NCBI GenBank assembly: GCA_964510225.1
Contig: CAZEAN010000027.1
Coordinates: forward strand, 1-55,393
Direction: 5' to 3'
Length of the DNA stretch: 55,393 nt
Source: CAZEAN01 sp964510225
Lineage (GTDB): Bacteria; Planctomycetota; Planctomycetia; Isosphaerales; Isosphaeraceae
The translations under genes were made by a program, and so were the position numbers. Positions within the stretch are counted from its first letter, which is position 1, and the number at the start of each line of letters is the position of its first letter. Shown here piece after piece: positions 26,901-35,274 of the stretch. The notes beneath the pieces were generated by a model. It had not been told where the DNA came from, searched no databases, and saw only the letters and a list, made by a program, of their open reading frames with translations.

Positions 26901-27519
26901 CCACGAACTGGCGATTCAATCGGCCGCAGGTGAGGTGGTCGCTGGAACTCACGGCCGGAGTCTCTGGGTCCTTGATCTCACGATGCTCCGACAGATCACG
27001 AAGGAAACGATCGAAGCAAAGGCAGCGTTGTTTGAACCGAACACCGTGGTCCGTTGGCGTCGAGAACCCTCACGAGGGAACTTTGGGTTTACGGGGAGCA
27101 AGCGATTCATCGGCGAGAATCCCCCGTCGGGGGCCCAGATCGGTTTTGTGTTCAAGGAAGCGGTGGAATCTGCTTCGATCAAGATTGTCAACTATGCCGG
27201 GACGGTCGTCCGAGTCCTTGAAGCACCAACCGAGTCCGGTTTCCATGTCGTCCGGTGGAACCTCCAACAGGTCCCTCCACCTCCGACGGAGGATGACGAA
27301 GAAAGTCGGCCGTCTGGGCCTCGCGGACCAGCTCCCGCTGGCCTTTATCGCGTCGTCTTGGTCGCCGGTGAGGAAGAGTATACAGTCGACTTAGAGATCA
27401 AGAACGATCCAACCCTCCCCGAGGGGCTTGAGCCGCCGTTGGAAGATCTCCGACGACGGAGTCGGACTTCCGAACGAGAAGGATCTGAGTTCGAACGCTT
27501 CGGCCCCGATCGCTCTTGA
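23995..27519 (+). CDS. Secreted sortilin/VPS10-type Asp-box propeller protein with two PDZ domains
   Basis: I choose the GTG at 23995: GGAAGGGGAG ends eight bases before it and a signal peptide follows directly (about 12-32, LKLALALVVSVGLPGSIG). The 1174-residue product has a coiled stretch at about 37-60, then many Asp-box (BNR) turns such as STDGGETW, TTDGGETW, TTDGGKTW, SADGGESW, TKDGGTNW, TEDFGATW and SIDRGESW, the pattern of large sortilin/VPS10-like propellers. Between propeller blades sit two PDZ domains, about 357-442 (VVEKGPAAAAEIKEGDLIIA) and 452-549 (AEAGLEADDLIVEVDGEKL). The C-terminus (about 1030-1150) has a FlgD-like Ig fold. Asp-box proteins of this size are often called glycosyl hydrolases without proof. 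The PDZ pair suggests binding of peptide tails. Confidence 0.9.
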   Translation: MLRRSQLWNQGRVLKLALALVVSVGLPGSIGRSQESKQDETLDEILKQLEALRTQVELLRNEASGTADATELTTGLLPSDWVEQFNWRPIGPANMGGRITALSVYEADPNIYWVATASGGLLKTENNGVTFDHQFDHEETVSIGDVCVAQSDPEIVWVGTGENNPRNSVSYGNGVYKSTDGGETWTNMGLEATYQTGRIVVHPTNPEIVYVGAMGRLYGPNEDRGLYKTTDGGETWEKVLYIDEETGIIDVEMHPSDPDTMIVATWQVRRDGFDSFVSTDDEVEIEDGYDSYDPIVKWGPGSGLHKTTDGGKTWTELTEGLPTSNLGRMDVDYYGKDPDVVYAIIDCEGIGKGTPPSRSYLGLRGRDSDDGVVVQTVVEKGPAAAAEIKEGDLIIAAGGEEFTKAQELVDWTLKQEVGDEVTLKIKRDEETIEAKVTIQDRPYGVVPDSGSRSSFRYSLRFFVGGDVEDVEDGDGVRVTQLFGGFNGAEAGLEADDLIVEVDGEKLIDTEQLEERIRFGKDRETFPIKVKRGDEDLELEFTLLPAEGTLTRPYFERLGGQRANIQDQQGPDAFEYGGVYRSADGGESWERINSINPRPMYFSQIRVDPSDEQNIYVLGVNLRQSTDGGKTFEGDSASRVHSDHHALWIDPNDGRHLRLGCDGGVYVSYDRADHWEHLNQSAIAQFYHVTVDTRAPYRVYGGLQDNGSWGGPSRSLEGAGPINADWFSVSFGDGFVCRVDPFDPDIVYTESQNGFMGRTNLKTGDRTSIGPNSDSEKEFQFNWENPFILSSHNPGIFYTAGNYVFRSLNRGDDLRVISPPINRTPRGTGTAVGESPLTPEILWAGTDDGNLWVTKDGGTNWENVAEKVGLPGPRWVSTIEPSRFSEGRCYVAFDAHRSDDDKPYLYVTEDFGATWKSLSDDLPRGSTRCLREDPKNEDLLLAGTEFAVWASIDRGESWTKLNNNLPTVAVHELAIQSAAGEVVAGTHGRSLWVLDLTMLRQITKETIEAKAALFEPNTVVRWRREPSRGNFGFTGSKRFIGENPPSGAQIGFVFKEAVESASIKIVNYAGTVVRVLEAPTESGFHVVRWNLQQVPPPPTEDDEESRPSGPRGPAPAGLYRVVLVAGEEEYTVDLEIKNDPTLPEGLEPPLEDLRRRSRTSEREGSEFERFGPDRS

Positions 27520-27561
27520 AACTCGATAAGTTCGATCGGATTCTAGAAGATCCACGACATC

Positions 27562-27601
27562 GAACTGGCCCAACCCCGATTCTATGGATGTGGGCCAGTT
27601 C
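27562..27601 (+). terminator. Perfect 11-base-pair hairpin after propeller gene
   Basis: GAACTGGCCCA (27562-27572) pairs perfectly with TGGGCCAGTTC (27591-27601) around an 18-base loop, 42 bases after the stop. AGCCCAATTGTC follows, no T-run. Confidence 0.65.
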
Positions 27602-27652
27602 AGCCCAATTGTCTTCTCCGCTTGCTTCCGTTTTCGAAGGTAGTTCAATCAG

Positions 27653-27904
27653 ATGCCGATCTACGAATACTCCTGTCAGGATTGCGGCCACCAGTTCGAA
27701 ACCTTAGTTCGGAATCAGAATGATCGTCCTCATTGCCCGTCTTGTACAAGTGAGAACCTTAGTAAGGAATTGAGTGTCCCTGCTGTTGCTCGAGCACATG
27801 CCGGTTCTTCGAGCAGCCTTCCGGTCGCAGGTGGCGACGGCCCCGGCTTTGGTGGTTGTGGTGTTCCGGGATGTGGACCTGGAGGGTGTGCGTCTCCGAA
27901 CTAA
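27653..27904 (+). CDS. FmdB-type zinc-ribbon regulatory protein
   Basis: An 83-residue small protein with the FmdB/CxxC_CxxC_SSSS zinc ribbon: MPIYEYSCQDCGHQFE followed by CPSCTSENL, giving Cys8/Cys11 and Cys28/Cys31. Such proteins are thought to bind zinc and regulate, but their targets are mostly unknown. The tail is Gly-rich with three further cysteines (GCGVPGCGPGGC), a common ending in this family. It begins 51 bases after the hairpin of the propeller gene and ends before a long hairpin of its own, so it is probably a single gene. Confidence 0.88.
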   Translation: MPIYEYSCQDCGHQFETLVRNQNDRPHCPSCTSENLSKELSVPAVARAHAGSSSSLPVAGGDGPGFGGCGVPGCGPGGCASPN

Positions 27905-27933
27905 TCCAGCAGCTCGAAGGAGGCCGAACGAGG

Positions 27934-27997
27934 AATCGGGCTCGGTGGACCTTAAATTTCCGAAGCGATAGTCCCACCGAGATCTTGTGACCCGATT
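27934..27997 (+). terminator. Large two-tier hairpin after zinc-ribbon gene
   Basis: AATCGGG (27934-27940) pairs with CCCGATT (27991-27997). Directly inside, CTCGGTGGAC (27941-27950) pairs with GTCCCACCGAG (27971-27981) with one bulged C. Nine bases are unpaired on the 3' side between tiers, the same shape as at 9988-10036. TTGTCT follows. Confidence 0.6.
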
Positions 27998-28119
27998 TGT
28001 CTGTTCCGACTCCGAGATCAGTTCACCCGTGACCTACGGTTTCTTCAGAGAGAAGGCTCGGTCGACGCCGGCTTCGTGCCCAATCCACTAGGCACTTAAA
28101 ACTCTGAAGGAGGTGAGCG

Positions 28120-28386
28120 ATGTCTCGTTGGTTTCAGTGGATGCTCGACGTCCGGCTTCATGGTGGGATTGCCTTTCTTGGAATCATGACCGCGATCGCG
28201 ATCGCAACCGGTCCCCACCACGAGCGTAAGGTTGAGGAGGAGGCTCCTGGGAGTTGGAGTGATCGCGCCGTCGTGGTTGACTCGGGAATCTGGGCGTACC
28301 GCGTACCCGATGAATTCGAACTCCATCGGAACAAGCAGAGCGTAACCGGACATGAAGAACTAACCCCGCTCTTTAATGCTCAATGA
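28120..28386 (+). CDS. Small membrane protein, unknown function
   Basis: An 88-residue protein. The ribosome binding site is perfect: AAGGAGGTGA just before the ATG, complementary to the 16S tail over ten bases, which makes this a real and probably well-translated gene. Residues about 15-32 (GGIAFLGIMTAIAIATG) form one membrane helix with a short basic or Trp-rich inside part before it. The rest is hydrophilic (HHERKVEEEAPGSW). I recognise no family. It lies 201 bases upstream of dnaA on the same strand. Confidence 0.75.
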   Translation: MSRWFQWMLDVRLHGGIAFLGIMTAIAIATGPHHERKVEEEAPGSWSDRAVVVDSGIWAYRVPDEFELHRNKQSVTGHEELTPLFNAQ

Positions 28387-28587
28387 TCGCTTGACTAACG
28401 CGGCCGACCGTTACGACCTACAATCATCGTCTTTCCTGCCCATGAAGTTTGTTGACCAGGAGTCTTCGATGAGTAAGCCTTCAGGGCTTTTCATCTTGGT
28501 TTCTTGCGAAGGCGTGATCTTACCGCTGGACTCGCTTCTCGCTCGGAATCAGTCAGGCAAGGAGCCGCTCGAAGGAAGGGTCCGGTC

Positions 28588-30021
28588 ATGGTGGATCACG
28601 GGACTGAAGTGGGCCAAGCGTTACGGACGGCGATTGCTGGACGTGTAGGTGAGGCACGATTTGGACTCTGGTTTGGCGACGGCGTTCGACTCGGACTTGA
28701 AGGCGATTCACTCACGGTTGGCGTTCCAAACCGGTACTTTCTAGACCGGATCCGCCGACACTATGCGGACGCGATCCAACGTGCTGGTGAAGAAGTCGCT
28801 GGACATCAGCTTCAAGTCCGCTACGAATTAGATGATTCTGAGCAGGATCATCGAGGAGTGTCGGTCCAGTTTGAAAAAGACTCGACTCCCCGCCAAGCAG
28901 AGTCCCGATCAAGTGATCGGAGCGTCAGACGAGTTGAAGAGGCTGAGCTGGAGCGACCTCGGACCCCTTCTGCCTCTCGGCGTCGACGTCCGAGTAAGCG
29001 GCTTGACCAGTTCATCCCCGGTCCTTGTAATCGTCTGGCCTTAGCTGCCGCCGCTGAGGTGTCTGAATCGCTCGGAGAGTCATTCAACCCTCTTGTGATT
29101 CACGGTGCGATCGGACTCGGGAAGACTCATCTCCTCGAAGGAATTGGCGAGCAAGTCCGTCGTCGACATCCTGGTCTTCAAGTGGTTCAACAAACCGCAG
29201 AAGGGTTTACGAACGGCTTTCTTGAGTCGATGCGTAACGGCGGCCTCAACAGCTTCCGGGCCCGTTATCGATCTGCCGAACTCTTGCTGATTGATGACGT
29301 CCACTTTATCGCATCGAAACGAGCGACAATGGATGAGTTTCAGCATACGTTCGATGCATTGATTAACATGGGGGCCCCCGTTGTCCTGGTCTCAGACAGA
29401 CACCCCCGGCTGATCTCGAAACTCACCGATGAACTAGTGACCCGTATGCTCGGTGGGATGGTCGTCAAACTCGAGGCGCCCGATCCGATCACTCGGAAGG
29501 CAATCCTCCGAGCCAAAGCGGCGGAGCGTGGCGTTGACTTGCCTGAGCCGGTCGCAGGCTTTATCGCGGAGCACCTCCGCGCGAGTGTCCGAGAGCTTGA
29601 AGGTGCCCTCCAGAGTGTGCTCTCGCTTGCCGCACTGACAGGCAAGAAGCTTGACCTCAATCTCGCTCGGACCGCGTTACGTGAGTTGATCCGCCACACG
29701 GCACAAGCGGTCGTTCTCAAGGATATCGAACAGGCGATCTGCCAACTCTTCGAAGTCACTCCAGACGACCTTAAGTCCGAGAGCCGCGCTCGAGCGATCA
29801 CTCACCCCCGGATGCTTGCGATGTATCTTGCGAGGCGCCATACGACTGCTTCGTATTCGGAGATTGGTCGCTACTTCGGTGGTCGAAATCACTCCACCGT
29901 GATCTCCGCCGACAAGAAGGTCCGGCGCTGGCTCCGAGAAGAACAGCGTCAGCACCTTCTCTCTGGATTCGAGACCGTTGCCGAGGTGCTCGCTGCTGCG
30001 GAGTCCTCATTGGGCGCCTGA
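28588..30021 (+). CDS. dnaA: Chromosomal replication initiator DnaA
   Basis: Initiator ATPase of 477 residues. The start at 28588 follows GAAGGAAGGG; the 28504 reading adds 28 Arg-rich residues with no support. Domain I is about 1-85 (VGEARFGLWFGDGV), then a variable Arg/Ser-rich linker (90-140). The AAA+ domain has Walker A GAIGLGKT (173-180), Walker B LLLIDDVHF (232-240) and the LRASVRELEGAL segment. Domain IV ends with ARAITHPRMLAMYLARRHT and YFGGRNHSTVI, the DnaA box-binding helix. The usual arginine-finger sequence SRFxxGL is TRMLGGM here. No dnaN, recF or gyrB is nearby and I see no TTATCCACA-like box, so this is unlikely to be the origin itself. Confidence 0.95.
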   Translation: MVDHGTEVGQALRTAIAGRVGEARFGLWFGDGVRLGLEGDSLTVGVPNRYFLDRIRRHYADAIQRAGEEVAGHQLQVRYELDDSEQDHRGVSVQFEKDSTPRQAESRSSDRSVRRVEEAELERPRTPSASRRRRPSKRLDQFIPGPCNRLALAAAAEVSESLGESFNPLVIHGAIGLGKTHLLEGIGEQVRRRHPGLQVVQQTAEGFTNGFLESMRNGGLNSFRARYRSAELLLIDDVHFIASKRATMDEFQHTFDALINMGAPVVLVSDRHPRLISKLTDELVTRMLGGMVVKLEAPDPITRKAILRAKAAERGVDLPEPVAGFIAEHLRASVRELEGALQSVLSLAALTGKKLDLNLARTALRELIRHTAQAVVLKDIEQAICQLFEVTPDDLKSESRARAITHPRMLAMYLARRHTTASYSEIGRYFGGRNHSTVISADKKVRRWLREEQRQHLLSGFETVAEVLAAAESSLGA

Positions 30022-30130
30022 TTGCTCGATCCGCTAGAATAAAACTTCCAACGTGAACGATGAATGATGGATCGCTACCGCGTGAATTAACCTCCGACCG
30101 CGGCGGGTTCAGGAATTAGGTTGATCAGCC

Positions 30131-31588
30131 ATGTCTGAAGAACAACGATCGCTACATGAGGCTCCATCGTCAGGCCCAACTCGACCTCGACCTGGGGTGA
30201 GCCGGAAGTTCGAAGAAGGTGAGAAGACAGACAACTTTCATCCACTCGATGACGAGATCAACCGCGCGCTCGAAGCCGCCTCCGGACGTGAAGTCGCTGC
30301 CGAAGTTGAGTTAAAACGGCAGTGGGATGATGATCTTGAAGCCGAATTGAATGCGGCGATGGAAGGGTTTGATCCCGATGCAGTCGGTCGATCACCCTCC
30401 CCCCCTTCGCCTCGACCGCAACCAGCCTCGGCAGCCGAGACTGTACCGGCGGGACGATCGAACCGAGGAAAGCCCGCTCCTGGACCGAAGACTCGGCAAG
30501 GGACCGTCGTCCGTGTCCGCGAACATGAAATCATTGTTGACCTTGGGACCAAGAGTGAAGGCTTTGTCCCGATTGAACAGTTCAATCAGTCTTCCACACT
30601 ACCTAATGTGGGTGATCCGATCGAAGTCATCGTCGACCGCTATGATCCGGCTGCAGGTCTCACGCGGCTTAATCTCCGAGGAGCGGCGGTTGAAGCAGAT
30701 TGGGAGAGCGTCCAGCGCGGTCTCGTCATCGAAGCAAGGGTCGTGAAGAGTATCAAGGGTGGGCTCGAAGTTGAAGCGAGCGGGATGCGTGGCTTTCTAC
30801 CCGTCGGCCAGATTGAGATCGGTTACGTCGCAGACCCAGAAGCGTACCTTGGTCAACGCTTTCAGGTGGTCGTGACTGAAGCAAATCCACGCGAAAAGAA
30901 CCTGGTTGTCTCGCGTCGTCAGCTCCTCGAACAGCAACGCGCTGAGCTCCGTGAGAAAACCTGGGAGGAGTTGGAGGAAGGGCAGACACGGACAGGAACA
31001 GTCCGATCGCTCAAAGACTTTGGTGCCTTCGTTGATCTCGGTGGGGTCGACGGATTGGTCCATGTCTCCGATCTAAGCTGGTCACGAGGCGTAAAAGTTG
31101 AAGAAGTCCTCAAGATCGGGGACGAGGTGGAAGTCAAGGTCCTTAAAATCGATCGTGAGAAGGATCGCGTTGGCCTCGGGCTCAAGCAACTCGCACCGAG
31201 CCCTTGGGAGACCATCGAACACCGTTACGGTCGCGGGCAATCGATCGCTGCGAAGGTTGTCAAGCTGATGGACTTTGGTGCATTCGTCGAAATCGAACCC
31301 GGAGTGGAAGGCCTGATTCACATCTCGGAACTCGCTCCAGGCAAGGTCCGTCGGGTCCGCGATATTGTTGAGGAAGGGCAAGAAGTCGAAGCCCGGATTC
31401 TCGAGATCGACTCACAAGCCCAGCGGATCAGCTTGACCCTGAAGCCGACACCGAAGGACGAGCCTCCTGTCGAGGAGGAGGATGACACCGAAGACGGCGA
31501 AACACCGAAGCCAAAGAAGGTCCGCCAGGTACCTCTCAAAGGCGGATTGGGCGACAACGACCCGTTCCCGTTTGGTCGGACATCCTGA
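30131..31588 (+). CDS. rpsA: S1 RNA-binding domain protein (ribosomal protein S1-like)
   Basis: A 485-residue protein with four S1/OB domains at about 120-185 (GTVVRVREHEIIVDLGTKSEGFVP), 190-262, 278-346 (SLKDFGAFVDLGGVDGLVHVSDLSW) and 363-432 (LMDFGAFVEIEPGVEGLIHISEL). Fewer domains than the six of E. coli S1 is normal outside Proteobacteria. The N-terminal 110 residues and the C-terminal 50 are charged and Pro-rich. S1 helps the 30S subunit bind structured mRNA leaders. TAGAAT at about 30034 could be a -10 box. It is 109 bases behind dnaA and converges on argC with 33 bases between stops. Confidence 0.88.
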   Translation: MSEEQRSLHEAPSSGPTRPRPGVSRKFEEGEKTDNFHPLDDEINRALEAASGREVAAEVELKRQWDDDLEAELNAAMEGFDPDAVGRSPSPPSPRPQPASAAETVPAGRSNRGKPAPGPKTRQGTVVRVREHEIIVDLGTKSEGFVPIEQFNQSSTLPNVGDPIEVIVDRYDPAAGLTRLNLRGAAVEADWESVQRGLVIEARVVKSIKGGLEVEASGMRGFLPVGQIEIGYVADPEAYLGQRFQVVVTEANPREKNLVVSRRQLLEQQRAELREKTWEELEEGQTRTGTVRSLKDFGAFVDLGGVDGLVHVSDLSWSRGVKVEEVLKIGDEVEVKVLKIDREKDRVGLGLKQLAPSPWETIEHRYGRGQSIAAKVVKLMDFGAFVEIEPGVEGLIHISELAPGKVRRVRDIVEEGQEVEARILEIDSQAQRISLTLKPTPKDEPPVEEEDDTEDGETPKPKKVRQVPLKGGLGDNDPFPFGRTS

Positions 31589-31621
31589 AAGATCGATCAA
31601 ACGATCAATCCCTGATGGTCC

Positions 31622-32650
31622 TCAGAGAAGGCCCATCGTTTCCGGATAGTTGCAAATGAGGTTCATGTTTTGAACCGCAGCGCCGGACGCACCTTTGAAT
31701 AGATTGTCAAGGCAAGAGACGACGACCACATGGCGCCCGACGACCCGGACGCTGATGTCACAAAAATTTGAGAAAGCAGAATCCTTCGTGCTTGGCAGCC
31801 GCTCAACGACCCGAACGAACGGCTCGTTCTGATAGAAGTTCCGGTAAAGATTGAGTAATCCCTCGGTCGTAAGAGGAGTCGCTCCAGCTGGAATTCCATA
31901 GATGGTCGCGAGGATCCCGCGGTCCATCGGTACGAGGTGTGGTGTAAAGATTAGGTCGAGCGGACTGTCCCTTTCAGAATCGAGCCCAGCCAGGATTTGC
32001 GCGATCTCGGGCGTATGCCTGTGTTCTCCGACCTTGTAAGCCGAGAGCCCCTCGTTGCATTCGGGGAAATGGGTGTTGAGCTTTGGAGACCGTCCTGCCC
32101 CCGAGACTCCACTCTTGGCATCGATAATGAGGTGATCGCGGAGGTCGAGCATCCCTTCTCGGATTAAGGGGGCAAGGCCCAGAATACTCGCCGAGGGGTA
32201 ACAGCCGGGGTTGGCAATTAATGTGGCCTCTTGGATTGCCTCACGGTTGATTTCGGGGAGCCCGTAGACTGCTTCAGCAAGCCCCTCGGGATCCTGGTGC
32301 GGTTGCTGGTACCATTCTTTGTAGGTCCTGGGATCCTTTAGGCGGTAATCAGCGCTAAGGTCGATCACCTTCAGACCACGACTCCGGAGTTCAGGGACGA
32401 GGGCCATGCTCGCGCCGTGGGGGAGTCCGAGGAAAGCGACATCAGCCTTTTCGGCGATCCGATCGGGATCAGCATGCTCTGTTTTCAGATCGATCCTACC
32501 CGTGAGACTTGGATGAAGTTCGGCAATCCCCGGCGATCCTTCCTGGCGTGAGGTTGCCATCTGGATCCGGACCTCTGGGTGTCGGAGAAGGATCTGAATC
32601 AGTTCACGAGCTGCATAGCCAGAGGCACCAACAACGGCGACGTTGGTCAT
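31622..32650 (-). CDS. argC: N-acetyl-gamma-glutamyl-phosphate reductase ArgC
   Basis: NADPH-dependent reductase of arginine synthesis (third step), 342 residues. The N-terminus VAVVGASGYAARELIQIL carries the nucleotide-binding glycines, with Cys150 in ANPGCYPSA as the catalytic thiol. KSGVSGAGR and HRHTPEIAQIL are further family motifs, the latter with the catalytic histidine. It begins six bases after the stop of the YfhO-like gene, so it is the third gene of a PAC2-YfhO-argC transcript. No argB, argJ or argD is present here. The pairing with envelope genes is probably historical. Confidence 0.96.
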   Translation of the reverse strand: MTNVAVVGASGYAARELIQILLRHPEVRIQMATSRQEGSPGIAELHPSLTGRIDLKTEHADPDRIAEKADVAFLGLPHGASMALVPELRSRGLKVIDLSADYRLKDPRTYKEWYQQPHQDPEGLAEAVYGLPEINREAIQEATLIANPGCYPSASILGLAPLIREGMLDLRDHLIIDAKSGVSGAGRSPKLNTHFPECNEGLSAYKVGEHRHTPEIAQILAGLDSERDSPLDLIFTPHLVPMDRGILATIYGIPAGATPLTTEGLLNLYRNFYQNEPFVRVVERLPSTKDSAFSNFCDISVRVVGRHVVVVSCLDNLFKGASGAAVQNMNLICNYPETMGLL

Positions 32651-32656
32651 CGATTG

Positions 32657-35215
32657 TCATCCCCGCGATTCAGCCTGATGCTCTGGGATCGAGCTGGCTG
32701 GTGTTGTCTTTTCTCGGTTACGTCCGAGGATTCCAAGTATGGTAAGCCAGAGTGCCCAAGAGCCCCCAGAGATCCCAAGGCCGACCCATGCTGCACGGCC
32801 TTTGTATCGGAGTCGAAGGGTCCAAGTACCAGCCGAGGGAATCCGGATCCCCTCCCATCCTCCCAAGACCTGATGAAGAGGAATCTGGTTCGGACTCCCT
32901 TGGTCAGAAGAGAGGGTTGCCTGCCACTCGGGGTAGTGTAAGTGACTGATTACGAGTAGCGAAGGTCCTTCAGTAGTGAGGTCAATTGTCCGAAGTTCGG
33001 GACGATCTGAGCGAACCTGGACCGGCTTACCCCGTTCGATGATCTGGATGAGCTGACTGGGATCGATCTTACCCCCTCCGAGTGTCCCCAAGAGGCTTCC
33101 GTCTGGATCCGGCAAAAGCCTGCCTTGGTTTGACGAGCCGAGGTCGAGGAGCACGAATTGCTCCGGCTCATTGAACTCGGGATCATCAGGGAAGGCACCG
33201 AAGAGCCAAGTCGAGAGGATCGGATCTTCGATGACTCGGATCTCTGAAAGAGGAAGATCAAGCAACTTGAGGCGGTCTGTATAATCGCGCGCGCCACTCC
33301 GGATGGGTCCAAAGACGATCAGTCGGACCCCAAGCGCTTTGGCCGCCCGGATTGTGAAACGTGTCCTTGATGGTGGTGTCGGCGGGTGCTGCACGATCGC
33401 GAGAAGATCCTCAATCCCAGCGATCGGAAGATCGATTGTCCGGTAGGCGATCACAGGAGTTGCCCCGCTGATCATCGCGAGGTTGTTCAAGGGATCGACA
33501 GTCCGCTCCCCCTCCGGGAGGTTCTTAAGAGCCCCGAGGATCGGACTCTGTTCGTTCAGCGGCTTGAGTGGTCCGGAGTCGATGGGTCGGAGTCGAGTCA
33601 GCAATCCTAGGTCAGCGAACGCAAGCGCAAGAATCGTCATGATGAAGATCCGACGATGCTTTCGGCTTGCGATACCTACAACCAAGAGGCCAAGAAGGAG
33701 TAGAACAGTTGGTCCTAGCTCGGCGAGATAAATCTGAAGGCGATCTCGATCGAATCGGAGCCCATTGGGAGGGATCGGTCCCAGGCCCGCGCGGAGATGG
33801 TCGGCACGGATCCGTTCTTCCTCTCGGACGATCTTAGCGCTTCGGATCACTTCCGTGAACGTGGGATCACCTTCCCAAGGAAGCCAGCCCCAGAGTCGAT
33901 CAACGAGTTGTGTGTGTGAGGTTTGGGGATCCTGCCCCGATCCGGTCAGGGCAACTTCAATGAGCCCGACCACCAGCCCGACCCAGATGAAGGAGCCGAG
34001 GACAAACCAGGTCAACCCGCTTGAGGGTCGCTGCCAATGCCCGGAGAGGATCGCATCGAGTCCAAACCCGCCGAGGATTGAGATGGCGAGGGAAACGACG
34101 AGGCTCCAACGCGCCGGGGCCCGGAAGAAAGAAAAGCCCGGAAGTTCCACAATGAGACTGAACCCTGGGAGGTAAGGTCCGAGGCTCAATCCGAGACAAC
34201 AAAGTCCAATAACTCCGAGAGTGATGATCGGACGTCGACGGCTCCCAGGTCGACAGAATGCGCCGATCCCCAGAAATAAGGGGACCAATCCCACGTAGAG
34301 AAGGAGTTCTTCGGGGGAGGTATGGAATGGGTCCCAGACCAACGGTCTCCAGAGTGGTGAGCGATGAAAGAGACCGGGTGCCACAAGGCTGATGAGATGG
34401 AACGGAGTGGTCGCGAATCCGGAGAGGTAGCCGTAATCCCGTTGTGCATCGGAAAGCAGCGCGAGTTGTGCGGTCGGCAGTATCTGAGGCATCGCGAGTA
34501 AAAAGGCCGAGGCGATCGCAGGGAGGATAATGAACCCTCGACGGAGAGCGGGGCCTCGTTCCCTTTTCGGTGCACAGAGGATCGATGTAATTACCATGAT
34601 TAGAAGGCTGATCTGCGTACAAAAGGCGAGCTGGAAGTGCCCCGGGAGTAGCTGGATCGCTAGGATAGCGGCGACCCAGAGTGGAGCCCGGTTGGTTCCC
34701 GTCCCAGAAAGTGAAGCCCAGGCGATCCCCCAAGCCCAGGGACTCCAAGAACCAACGCTGTAGGACCACTGGTGCGGGAGGTGTATCAAGAAGAATCCCG
34801 ACGTGGACCAGGCAATCCCGCTCATGGTTGCACCAAGCTCGGAGACTCCGAACCTTCGCGCAGCGAATCGTGTTCCGAGACCACCCCAAATCAGATGTAA
34901 GACAAGGGAAGCGGTGTAGGCCTGTTCGACATCCAAGAAGCGATAGAGGAGTTGATGGGGTGGGTAGTAGACTCCCATCTGACTTTCCCCGAGCCCAGGG
35001 AATCCGAACCCCCAGCGCTCGTTCCAGAGCGGAAGCCGAGACTCACCGATCGCTTCCTTGAGGACGCTCATCAAGCCGATCTGAAACTGGGTAACGTCTC
35101 CCCCAACTGGCATCTGACCGCCGATCCCGATCGGCCAGAGCCAAGCGGAAACCACCACGACCAAAACGGTCGGGCCGACAACAGGGCCCCAACGATTCCC
35201 GCGTTTAGTCGGCAT
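32657..35215 (-). CDS. YfhO-like multi-pass membrane protein
   Basis: An 852-residue integral membrane protein with about 13 or more helices. The first (about 12-30, VGPTVLVVVVSAWLWPIGIGG) is followed by DVTQFQIGLMSVLKEAI, then PLWNERWGFGFPGLGESQMGVYYPPHQLLY, similar to the PMT/YfhO fold (the LWN motif is typical). The C-terminal soluble domain (about 560-800) ends in a last helix (about 825-845). YfhO relatives transfer sugars from lipid carriers to teichoic acid or protein, and the acidic loop after the first helix is the likely site. The substrate is not known here. It sits between the PAC2 gene (59 bases) and argC. Confidence 0.85.
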   Translation of the reverse strand: MPTKRGNRWGPVVGPTVLVVVVSAWLWPIGIGGQMPVGGDVTQFQIGLMSVLKEAIGESRLPLWNERWGFGFPGLGESQMGVYYPPHQLLYRFLDVEQAYTASLVLHLIWGGLGTRFAARRFGVSELGATMSGIAWSTSGFFLIHLPHQWSYSVGSWSPWAWGIAWASLSGTGTNRAPLWVAAILAIQLLPGHFQLAFCTQISLLIMVITSILCAPKRERGPALRRGFIILPAIASAFLLAMPQILPTAQLALLSDAQRDYGYLSGFATTPFHLISLVAPGLFHRSPLWRPLVWDPFHTSPEELLLYVGLVPLFLGIGAFCRPGSRRRPIITLGVIGLCCLGLSLGPYLPGFSLIVELPGFSFFRAPARWSLVVSLAISILGGFGLDAILSGHWQRPSSGLTWFVLGSFIWVGLVVGLIEVALTGSGQDPQTSHTQLVDRLWGWLPWEGDPTFTEVIRSAKIVREEERIRADHLRAGLGPIPPNGLRFDRDRLQIYLAELGPTVLLLLGLLVVGIASRKHRRIFIMTILALAFADLGLLTRLRPIDSGPLKPLNEQSPILGALKNLPEGERTVDPLNNLAMISGATPVIAYRTIDLPIAGIEDLLAIVQHPPTPPSRTRFTIRAAKALGVRLIVFGPIRSGARDYTDRLKLLDLPLSEIRVIEDPILSTWLFGAFPDDPEFNEPEQFVLLDLGSSNQGRLLPDPDGSLLGTLGGGKIDPSQLIQIIERGKPVQVRSDRPELRTIDLTTEGPSLLVISHLHYPEWQATLSSDQGSPNQIPLHQVLGGWEGIRIPSAGTWTLRLRYKGRAAWVGLGISGGSWALWLTILGILGRNREKTTPASSIPEHQAESRG

Positions 35216-35274
35216 CCTCTTCCCTTAACCACGGACCCCGTTCCAGTTCTTCCCAGCGACTTGGTCGAGGGCCA

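Noticed and set aside
28387..28587. Sigma-70 promoter for dnaA from TTGACT and TACAAT
   Set aside because: The two boxes are 22 bases apart, too far for a normal promoter.
27905..30130. Replication origin at dnaA
   Set aside because: No DnaA-box-like repeats or A+T-rich unwinding region next to the gene, and dnaN is absent.
33957..34889. 310-codon ORF on the same strand as the YfhO-like gene
   Set aside because: It lies in another frame fully inside the 852-residue membrane protein; composition is Arg/Pro/Ser-rich as expected for a shadow frame.
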